NCBI GenBank assembly: GCA_937967425.1
Contig: CALBST010000287.1
Coordinates: forward strand, 1-7,807
Direction: 5' to 3'
DNA length: 7,807 bases
Origin: an uncultured Caulobacteraceae bacterium
GTDB taxonomy: Bacteria; Pseudomonadota; Alphaproteobacteria; Caulobacterales; TH1-2
Below the pieces are notes generated by a model. It saw only the letters and a program-made list of their open reading frames with translations, had not been told where the DNA came from and made no database searches. Positions 1-4,870 of this stretch are shown in pieces. Numbering within the stretch: the first letter of the stretch is position 1; the number at the start of each line of letters is the position of its first letter. A program made the translations under genes and the position numbers.

Positions 1-250
1 CCATATCATCCGAAACGCAGATGATCTTGGTCTTGATCTTGTCGCCGGTGAGGACACGGAAGGCATGACGCACCATGGACGTGCGCACGACTTCCCCAAA
101 CGTACCGATGTGCGGCAAGCCGCTCGGGCCGTAGCCGGTCTCGAACACGACCACGTCTTTCGGATTTTTCTGATGCCTTTCGAGGACAAGGCGCGCTTGT
201 TCGAAGGGCCAAGCCTTGGCGGCGGCGGCGAGCGTGGTGAGGTCTGACAT
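1..250 (-). CDS. lysK: Class I lysyl-tRNA synthetase, N-terminal part (runs off left edge)
   Basis: This enzyme activates lysine with ATP and charges tRNA-Lys in the cytoplasm. Only the first 83 codons are present; the gene continues beyond base 1. The ATG at 250-248 opens the frame ([20 protein letters not shown]). Residues 38-50 read [17 protein letters not shown], with the class I HIGH signature as HIGT at 47-50, then GEVVRT and a conserved stretch ending SDDM at 80-83. That combination is characteristic of the class I (archaeal-type) LysRS that most Alphaproteobacteria use in place of class II LysS. Upstream bases show no good Shine-Dalgarno. The small membrane protein gene lies 60 bp upstream on the same strand, so the two may be cotranscribed. 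The family call is firm; the catalytic KMSKS part is outside the window. Confidence 0.93.
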   Translation of the reverse strand, partial: MSDLTTLAAAAKAWPFEQARLVLERHQKNPKDVVVFETGYGPSGLPHIGTFGEVVRTSMVRHAFRVLTGDKIKTKIICVSDDM

Positions 251-310
251 CGGCGAATCCAGGTGAGGCACCGATGTAGCGACGCCGCCGCGCGAAGCAA
301 AGCGCGAGCT

Positions 311-571
311 CTACTCGCTGATCCGCTGGTGCTTGCCGAAGAAGCGGTCGCGGAAGCGGGCCAGAGCGGCGCGCCGCTTGGCCAGGAACCCCCAGCCGAA
401 TACGCCGGCGGCAACCCACAGCAGGCCCTCGGTGGCGAACGCCGCGACGGTGACGACAGCCGTCCAGACCACGATGGTTGGATCGAAGAAGAAGTAGGTA
501 ACGGCGACCGCGGCCCAGGCGCCGATGGCGATGAGGCCGGCAATGGCGAGGATGATCCAGTGCGCTTTCAT
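311..571 (-). CDS. Small membrane protein, two predicted transmembrane helices, function unknown
   Basis: An 86-residue protein that I do not recognise. The ATG at 571 is chosen because AAGGAG (584-579) lies seven bases upstream; the frame stays open further upstream, but those residues look non-coding. Two hydrophobic stretches are visible, about residues 5-28 (IILAIAGLIAIGAWAAVAV) and 34-63 (VVWTAVVTVAAF then LLWVAAGVFGWGF), joined by a short FFFDPT turn. A basic tail follows (KRRAALARFRDRFFGKHQR), which by the positive-inside rule suggests a cytoplasmic C terminus. It is likely an inner-membrane protein. It sits 60 bp upstream of lysK on the same strand and is divergent from sixA. The strong ribosome site and clean hydropathy support a real gene; nothing in the sequence reveals its role. 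Confidence 0.75.
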   Translation of the reverse strand: MKAHWIILAIAGLIAIGAWAAVAVTYFFFDPTIVVWTAVVTVAAFATEGLLWVAAGVFGWGFLAKRRAALARFRDRFFGKHQRISE

Positions 572-578
572 GAAGTTT

Positions 579-584
579 CTCCTT
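579..584 (-). promoter_or_regulatory. Shine-Dalgarno AAGGAG fixing the start of the small membrane protein
   Basis: On the minus strand AAGGAG is followed by seven bases and then ATG at 571-569. It decides for the 86-residue reading over a longer in-frame version whose extra N-terminal residues have no ribosome site. Confidence 0.75.
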
Positions 585-668
585 GGTTTCGGGAGGTAGC
601 AGCCGCCAATCGCCTCAACGGATGCGGGCGTTGCGATTTTTCCGCAGCCGGGCAGACTTGCCCTGGTC

Positions 669-1166
669 ATGCGTACTTTGATCCTGTTGCGGCACGCCAA
701 GGCTGTGCGCGCTCACGAGGCCGATAGCGACGAGGAGCGTGGGCTCACAGGGCGAGGGCGTCGCGACGCGGCCGCGGCGGGCGCCGCAATGGCGGCGGCG
801 GGGCTGAAGCCGGCGCTGGCGTTGGTCTCAAGCGCCGAGCGAACGCGGCAGACAGCCGAACACGGCTTGGCGGAATTCTCTCTGGAGACGGTGTTCGAAG
901 ACGCGCTCTATCACGCGGCGCCGGAAGGAATCTGGGATGCGTTCAGCGCTAGCGATGCGGACTGCGTGGTGATCGTCGGGCACAATCCGGGAATTGGCGA
1001 GCTTGCGTCGATGCTGGTGCATCAGGCGCACGACGGCTCGAAGCTCGCGCGCGAGTTCAGAGCGCACTTCCCGACCGCCGCGTTCGCGGCCTTCGAGATC
1101 AAGGGGGAACTGATGCACGCTGCGGGGCCGCGTTTGCTCGCGGCGTGGAAGCCGGACCGCGACTAG
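669..1166 (+). CDS. sixA: SixA-like histidine phosphatase (phosphohistidine phosphatase family)
   Basis: A 165-residue single-domain member of the histidine phosphatase superfamily. The phospho-acceptor motif is LLRHAKA at residues 6-12 (Arg8, His9); the second arginine is in SSAERTRQTAE (Arg58), an acidic residue precedes LYHA (FEDALYHA, 76-83), and the second histidine is in VIVGHNPG (His105). The LLRHAKA form and short length match the SixA branch rather than phosphoglycerate mutases. E. coli SixA dephosphorylates phosphohistidine on ArcB or the nitrogen PTS protein NPr; the substrate here cannot be told from sequence. The ATG at 669 has no clear Shine-Dalgarno, and a short GC stem lies just in front of it. 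It runs alone, convergent with the S24 regulator gene, 59 bp between stops. Confidence 0.85.
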   Translation: MRTLILLRHAKAVRAHEADSDEERGLTGRGRRDAAAAGAAMAAAGLKPALALVSSAERTRQTAEHGLAEFSLETVFEDALYHAAPEGIWDAFSASDADCVVIVGHNPGIGELASMLVHQAHDGSKLAREFRAHFPTAAFAAFEIKGELMHAAGPRLLAAWKPDRD

Positions 1167-1225
1167 GAGACGGGGCGCCATGCCGCGTGGCGGCGTGGGA
1201 ATGAAGTAGCGAGCGGATGAAGCTG

Positions 1226-1849
1226 CTACTGGCTCGCCCAGACGATGCGGGCGATCCATTCGACATCGGCGGCGGCGATTTCGCGCGGCTTATGCGCTTC
1301 GTTGAGCGAGATGAGCTCAATGGTTTGATCGTTCTTGCGGCCCAGCACTTTTGCCATCACTTCACCCGAGCGCGTGCGCACGACCACGCGGTCACCGCGC
1401 CGCACGGCGGCGCCCGGCTGCACGATGACAATGTCGCCGGCGCGATAGGTCGGCTCCATGGAATCGCCGGCGATCTCAAGCGCATACACGCGGTCTTCGC
1501 CAAGATCGGGGAAGCGCACGGTTTCCTCGGCGCCAACGGGAAAGCCGTTCTCATCGAAAAAGCCGTCAGCGCCGGCGCGCGCCATGCCGACGATCGGAAT
1601 CGCGCGGCCCGCGCCGCCGCTGCGCCCCGCGAGCAGAGCGGCGAACTCATCCCAATTTGTCTCCGCTGCCGTCAGCGCACGCGTGATGCTCTCAGTGGAC
1701 GGCCAACGCGGCTTGCCATCCGGCGCTTGGCGCTTGGACTTGTTGAAGGTGGTGGGATCGAGCCCGGCAGCGCGTGCCAGGCCTGAGGCGGTCATGCCTT
1801 TTCGGGCGGCCAGGGCGTCAATCGCGCGCCAAATCTGGGCGTGGTTCAT
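1226..1849 (-). CDS. HTH transcriptional regulator with self-cleaving S24 (LexA/C1-like) peptidase domain
   Basis: A 207-residue protein with an N-terminal helix-turn-helix (about residues 4-40, AQIWRAIDALAARKGMTASG then LARAAGLDPTTFNKSKR), a linker containing RWPSTESITRAL (48-59), and a C-terminal S24 peptidase domain. The nucleophile is Ser130 in AGDSMEPTY and the general base is Lys167 in GEVMAKVLG. The likely cleavage bond is Ala92-Gly93 in GMARAGADG. The 38- and 37-residue spacings (Ala-Ser, Ser-Lys) fit the LexA/lambda CI family. LexA and CI are inactivated by RecA-stimulated autocleavage; whether this one responds to RecA is inference. Its HTH differs from LexA, and it resembles C1-like regulators found as chromosomal genes across Alphaproteobacteria; no phage genes surround it. 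It is divergent from pyrD. The ATG at 1849 has no strong Shine-Dalgarno. Confidence 0.88.
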   Translation of the reverse strand: MNHAQIWRAIDALAARKGMTASGLARAAGLDPTTFNKSKRQAPDGKPRWPSTESITRALTAAETNWDEFAALLAGRSGGAGRAIPIVGMARAGADGFFDENGFPVGAEETVRFPDLGEDRVYALEIAGDSMEPTYRAGDIVIVQPGAAVRRGDRVVVRTRSGEVMAKVLGRKNDQTIELISLNEAHKPREIAAADVEWIARIVWASQ

Positions 1850-1881
1850 GGGGCGTCATCATAAAGCCGAGGAGAAGGACA

Positions 1882-1903
1882 TTCAACCTAATTATAGGAA
1901 CAA
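1882..1903. promoter_or_regulatory. Dyad overlapping the -10 of the S24 regulator: candidate autoregulatory operator
   Basis: The core is CCTA-N4-TAGG (1887-1898), with outer TT/AA (1882-1883, 1902-1903) also symmetric, so six of nine positions pair across a four-base centre. It covers the predicted -10 of the regulator gene, where binding would block RNA polymerase, the usual geometry for repressor autoregulation. That the S24 protein binds it is inference. Confidence 0.35.
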
Positions 1904-1919
1904 AGTCCGCAACCGGGAA
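1891..1919 (-). promoter_or_regulatory. Predicted promoter of the S24 regulator gene
   Basis: On the minus strand the hexamer at 1896-1891 is TATAAT, a perfect -10 match, in an AT-rich patch of otherwise GC-rich DNA. Seventeen bases upstream, 1919-1914 reads TTCCCG, a weak -35 (three of six). Transcription would start near 1884, giving a leader of about 35 bases before the ATG at 1849. The -35 is weak, so an activator or an alphaproteobacterial sigma preference may apply. Confidence 0.5.
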
Positions 1920-1986
1920 TTGTGTACAGGCGACGCCGTCAGGTAGCAGGCGACAGCCAGCGCAGAATCGGTAAAGCGCAACGATC

Positions 1987-3051
1987 GTGATTTCCCCGCA
2001 CGATCTCGTGACGCGCGGCTTGCGCCTGATTGACCCCGAGACGGCCCACCGTGTCGCGCTCTGGGGATTGCGCGCGCGATTGGGTCCGCGCGCGCGCGCA
2101 GACCGATGGCCGCGTTTGAAGACGTCACTGGCCGGTCTTGAACTGCCGAACCCGATCGGCATGGCGGCGGGCTTCGACAAGAATTGCGAGGCGCCGGACG
2201 CGTTGCTGCGTTCAGGCTTCGGGTTCGTCGAGTGTGGGACTGTCACGCCGTTGGCGCAGGAGGGCAATCCGCGCCCGCGGATTTTCCGGTTGAGCGAAGA
2301 TCGCGCCGTGATCAATCGCCTCGGTTTCAACAACAAGGGCCTCGACGCGTTTGCTGATCGTCTCGCGGCGCGCGACGGCAAGCCTGGAATTGTCGGCGCG
2401 AATGTCGGCGCAAATAAAGACAGCACCGATCGCGCGGCCGACTATGTGCTCGGCATGGGCCGCGTTTGGAAGCACGCGTCTTATGTGACCGCCAACATTT
2501 CTTCGCCGAACACTCCTGGCTTGCGTGGTTTGCAAGAGCGCGGCGCGCTCGAGGACTTGCTCGGCCGCTTGCGCGAAGCGCGGGCTCAGCTCACCGCGGC
2601 GCATGGGCGGCGGCCGCTGTTTCTCAAGGTGGCGCCGGATCTTGACGACGCGGCCATCGCTGACATCGCCGAAATCGCCATCGCAAACGAACTCGATGCG
2701 CTCATCGTCTCGAACACTACACTACAGCGGCCAGCGCATCTCACCTCGGACAATCGCGAAGAGCAGGGCGGCTTATCGGGCCAACCGCTGTTTCAGATCT
2801 CCACGCAGGCTCTGCGCCTGTTTGCACAAGCGCTGCGTGGGCGGTTGCCGCTCATTGGCGCCGGCGGCGTCGAAAACGGGCTAACCGCACTCGCCAAGAT
2901 CAAGGCAGGTGCGAGCGCGGTGCAACTCTATTCGGCAATGGTCTTCCAAGGGCCGAGCCTGGTGGCGCGCATCCTGGATGAACTCGACGGCCTGCTTATG
3001 GCCGAAGGCTTCGATCACGTCTCTGAGGCTGTCGGCGTCGAGCGCGCTTAG
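1987..3051 (+). CDS. pyrD: Dihydroorotate dehydrogenase (quinone), class 2
   Basis: This enzyme oxidises dihydroorotate to orotate in de novo pyrimidine synthesis, passing electrons through FMN to membrane quinone. The 354-residue length and N-terminal amphipathic helices (about residues 5-30), which dock class 2 enzymes on the inner membrane, support class 2. Visible motifs are NPIGMAAGFDKN (55-66, FMN contact with Lys65), NRLGFNNKG (110-118), NISSPNTPGLR (170-180) with Ser173 as catalytic base (class 1 uses Cys), LKVAPDL (213-219), SNTT (242-245) and IGAGGV (290-295) for FMN phosphate. The start is GTG at 1987, the only sensible start near the expected N terminus; no clear Shine-Dalgarno precedes it. 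It is divergent from the S24 regulator (137 bp between starts), and its stop interlocks with that of mlaC. Confidence 0.96.
   Translation: MISPHDLVTRGLRLIDPETAHRVALWGLRARLGPRARADRWPRLKTSLAGLELPNPIGMAAGFDKNCEAPDALLRSGFGFVECGTVTPLAQEGNPRPRIFRLSEDRAVINRLGFNNKGLDAFADRLAARDGKPGIVGANVGANKDSTDRAADYVLGMGRVWKHASYVTANISSPNTPGLRGLQERGALEDLLGRLREARAQLTAAHGRRPLFLKVAPDLDDAAIADIAEIAIANELDALIVSNTTLQRPAHLTSDNREEQGGLSGQPLFQISTQALRLFAQALRGRLPLIGAGGVENGLTALAKIKAGASAVQLYSAMVFQGPSLVARILDELDGLLMAEGFDHVSEAVGVERA
2069..2100. repeat. Perfect 10-bp GC inverted repeat in alternating CG tract, inside pyrD
   Basis: TGCGCGCGCG at 2069-2078 is exactly complementary to CGCGCGCGCA at 2091-2100, with a 12-base loop. Both arms are alternating purine-pyrimidine, and the second run extends from 2087. 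It encodes LRAR and RARA at about residues 28-38 of PyrD. A mRNA hairpin or Z-DNA is possible, but the pattern may simply reflect GC-rich Arg/Ala codons. Confidence 0.6.
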
Positions 3052-3704
3052 CTGCGGGCGAGGATGCGCTGACGCATCGTCGCGGTGCGGCCGCGAAGAT
3101 CGGTGATCAACGCACGGATGTTGCCGTTATTGCTGTCGAGCTGCGCCAGGAATTGGCGTTGCTGGATTTGGCCGAGCCACACGCCATCGCGACCGACCGC
3201 GATATCCGTGACTTTCCACACGTCGCCCGACCGCAGCACGCGCCATTGCACGCGCATCGGTTCGCCGCGTGGCGGGCGCACCTGGCTGTCGACGACGACA
3301 TCGCGGCCCGCAACGCGTTCTTCTGAGCCCGTCACGCGGATCGCGGCGCCGCTCATGCTCTCGAACTGATCTTCGTACGTCGCGATCGCGAACGCTTGGA
3401 ACGTATCGACCCATTCGCGGCGAAGTGCGGGATCTTCGGTCAGCGCACCGCGATAACGCCCGACGACGTAAATGGCGATGCGCTGCATGTCGGCGAACTG
3501 CGTCATCAGACGTTGGAATTGTTGTTGGCGCTGTGACGACGACAAACCGGGATTGCCGAGCGCGGCAAGAGCTGCGGTGGCGTTGGTTTGCACGTAACCC
3601 TCGGCGTCGGCGTTACGAGCCGCGTGCGCATCCGGCGCGACGGCGAGCGCGCCTAGGCCGATCAGGCCTGATAAGAACGTGGCGCGGGTAACGGGACGGG
3701 TCAC
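3048..3704 (-). CDS. mlaC: MlaC-like periplasmic phospholipid-binding protein
   Basis: A 218-residue protein of the MlaC/Ttg2D (toluene-tolerance Ttg2) family, which ferries phospholipids across the periplasm between the outer-membrane MlaA complex and the inner-membrane MlaFEDB transporter. Residues 1-28 form a signal peptide (hydrophobic FLSGLIGLGALAVA, cleavage likely after AHA at 26-28). Family features are FADMQRIAIYVVGRY (70-84), an aromatic stretch around FQAFAIATYEDQF (102-114), the strands VQWRVLRSGDVWKVTDIAV (152-170) and the closing VWLGQIQQRQFLAQL (175-189). The start is GTG at 3704, with AAGGAG nine bases upstream overlapping the mlaA stop. It is cotranscribed with mlaA (14 bp gap). 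No transporter subunits are in the window, so they must be elsewhere if the pathway is complete. Confidence 0.87.
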   Translation of the reverse strand: MTRPVTRATFLSGLIGLGALAVAPDAHAARNADAEGYVQTNATAALAALGNPGLSSSQRQQQFQRLMTQFADMQRIAIYVVGRYRGALTEDPALRREWVDTFQAFAIATYEDQFESMSGAAIRVTGSEERVAGRDVVVDSQVRPPRGEPMRVQWRVLRSGDVWKVTDIAVGRDGVWLGQIQQRQFLAQLDSNNGNIRALITDLRGRTATMRQRILARS

Positions 3705-3713
3705 GACAAACTT

Positions 3714-3719
3714 CTCCTT
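3714..3719 (-). promoter_or_regulatory. mlaC Shine-Dalgarno overlapping the mlaA stop codon
   Basis: On the minus strand the mlaA TGA (3721-3719) supplies the first A of AAGGAG, nine bases before the mlaC GTG at 3704. The arrangement suggests translational coupling and supports the GTG start. Confidence 0.7.
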
Positions 3720-4618
3720 CAGCGTTCCAATGAAGTGGGAAGCGCGAGCGCTTCCGTGAAGACTACGGAAATCTCATCCGCTTGGATTTGATCCGCCTGT
3801 TGCTGATTTAGCTCAGCGCTGGCGCCCCCATTTGGTGCATTCGTTGCCGGTTCTTCATCTATGTCGTCGAAGTCCGGCAAATCTTGGACATCGGCGCGAC
3901 CGTTTTGGATTGCTGCTTCGCGCGCCACTTCGTAAGCGCTGCGGTAAGTGACGTAGAGATCGCCGCCTTGCGCCTCGAAAGCGTCGATCTGATCGATCAA
4001 AACTTCGCGTTGCGCGAGCGCGGCGATGATCGTTCGTGACGTACGCACAGTATCGACATCGTCAAAGTCGGCCCATGTCAGCGGATCAAAAGCCGTGTCG
4101 ATAATGCGCCCGGCAGTATCGCGCACAGTGGTTGGCCCCATCAGCGGCACGAACAGGTAGGGACCTGACGGCACGCCCCACACGGCGAGCGTTTGGCCGA
4201 AATCTTCATCGTGACGTTCGAGGCCCATGCTCGTCGCCGGATCGAAAATGCCCGCGACGCCGATCGTGGTGTTGATCGCAAATCGGCCAGCGGTGTTGCC
4301 GGCGCGCCCAATTTCGCCTTGCAGCACATCGTTAGCGAATACGACGGGGCTTTTCAGATTGCGCAGGAAATTCAGAACGCCAGTACGCAGCGGGCGCGGC
4401 GTGATCGCGCGATATCCGCGCGCGACAGGCTCGAGCACTGCGCCGTCGACGGCTTGGTGCACGCCGAACATGCTGCGGTTGAAACCGATCCACGGATCGT
4501 TGCTGGCGTTTGTTTGAGCAGGCGCGGCTTCAGGCGTGGCCGCTGCTTCCTGAGCAGACGCCCATGTTGGGACGGCCAAGCAGGCCGTCAAAGCCAGTAC
4601 AGAAACTAGTCCCCGCAT
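3719..4618 (-). CDS. mlaA: MlaA/VacJ family outer-membrane lipid-asymmetry protein
   Basis: MlaA removes mislocalised phospholipids from the outer leaflet of the outer membrane and hands them to MlaC. From the ATG at 4618 the protein has 299 residues. The VacJ domain runs from about 41 to 232: DPWIGFNRSMF (41-51), TPRPLRTGVLNFLRNL (73-88), NDVLQGE (96-102), AGRFAINTTIGVAGIFD (110-126), EDFGQTLAVWGVPSGPYLFV (138-157) and PLMGPTTVRD (158-167). The N terminus is a signal peptide; both a lipobox-like LTAC (Cys13) and a signal-peptidase I site after ASA (20-22) are visible. An acidic, Gln/Asn-rich tail (about 243-285) follows the domain. The ATG is chosen because AAGGGGG lies just upstream; an in-frame TTG at 4669 would add 17 residues with a poorer signal. 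It is first in the mlaA-mlaC operon. Confidence 0.93.
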   Translation of the reverse strand: MRGLVSVLALTACLAVPTWASAQEAAATPEAAPAQTNASNDPWIGFNRSMFGVHQAVDGAVLEPVARGYRAITPRPLRTGVLNFLRNLKSPVVFANDVLQGEIGRAGNTAGRFAINTTIGVAGIFDPATSMGLERHDEDFGQTLAVWGVPSGPYLFVPLMGPTTVRDTAGRIIDTAFDPLTWADFDDVDTVRTSRTIIAALAQREVLIDQIDAFEAQGGDLYVTYRSAYEVAREAAIQNGRADVQDLPDFDDIDEEPATNAPNGGASAELNQQQADQIQADEISVVFTEALALPTSLER

Positions 4619-4710
4619 GTCGGACCCCCTTAGGCCCAGGGCAGATAATGCCGGGGTAGGGTTAATCAACTTGCCTGTTCCGGGGCTGAACGGATGATTT
4701 GGAGCGGCCG

Positions 4711-4728
4711 TTACGCCTCCTGGCGTAA
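4711..4728. promoter_or_regulatory. 18-bp inverted repeat TTACGCC-N4-GGCGTAA in the mlaA/met divergent region
   Basis: Two perfect seven-base arms flank a TCCT centre. It lies 93 bp upstream of the mlaA ATG and about 130 bp upstream of the ArsR-family gene, with no gene ending nearby and no T-tract directly after it. An operator for an unknown dimeric regulator is therefore likelier than a terminator. Which of the two operons it would serve is not determined; it is nearer mlaA. Confidence 0.45.
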
Positions 4729-4850
4729 GTGGCGGATTTTACATCGAAATATAGACAAGCGTCCTTGGAGCCACACGTCTTTGGATTTTATCCACCGGGT
4801 TAGAGCGGGCGCCGGCCAATGGGGCTAGGCAGGGCCGGTGGCGCTATGCC

Positions 4851-4870
4851 ATATAAAGATATGTTTATAT
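4851..4870. promoter_or_regulatory. 20-bp near-perfect palindrome: candidate operator of the ArsR-methyltransferase regulator
   Basis: The left half ATATAAAGAT and the complement of the right half (ATATAAACAT) agree at nine of ten positions. The site is pure AT apart from two G's in GC-rich surroundings and sits at the head of the regulator-metF-metH operon, overlapping the favoured ATG at 4861. Length, symmetry and AT content are typical of operators for winged-helix ArsR dimers, and the site resembles the AT-rich palindromes I associate with SahR-type methionine-cycle regulators; I could not check that against a motif collection. Confidence 0.65.

Noticed and set aside
289..306. CGCGC/GCGCG stem between the small membrane protein and lysK as a terminator
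   Set aside because: The five-base stem has no following T-run on the minus strand and is common in GC-rich DNA.
1205..1230. AGTAGC...GCTACT inverted repeat between sixA and the S24 gene as a bidirectional terminator
   Set aside because: Only six-base arms, a 14-base loop, no T-tract on either strand, and it includes the S24 stop codon.
1217..1786. Plus-strand open frame of 189 codons over the S24 regulator
   Set aside because: The minus strand carries intact HTH and S24 motifs with correct catalytic spacing; the plus frame is Ala/Arg/His-rich noise.
1226..1849. Prophage or mobile island marked by a CI-like repressor
   Set aside because: No integrase, excisionase, att repeats or phage genes are adjacent; the neighbours are housekeeping genes with the same base composition.
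1923..1928. TGTACA palindrome in the S24/pyrD interval as an operator
   Set aside because: Six bases of symmetry with no extension into the flanks is not enough.
1965..1969. GAATC (CcrM/GcrA-type GANTC) near pyrD, and another at 254-258 near lysK
   Set aside because: GANTC is expected about once per few hundred bases; two sites near starts are no more than chance without methylation or GcrA data.
1818..2426. Minus-strand open frame of 202 codons spanning the S24 start and early pyrD
   Set aside because: It overlaps conserved pyrD coding sequence and the promoter interval, and its composition is low-complexity Arg/Ser/Pro.
4667..4669. TTG as an alternative mlaA start, adding 17 residues
   Set aside because: The extension puts a long, partly charged segment before the signal peptide, while ATG at 4618 has an AAGGGGG site and a normal signal.
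4619..4860. SAM or SAH riboswitch upstream of the methionine operon
   Set aside because: I found no paired-stem architecture or terminator/antiterminator resembling SAM-II or SAH elements; the palindrome and the regulator gene explain control better. A covariance-model scan would settle it.
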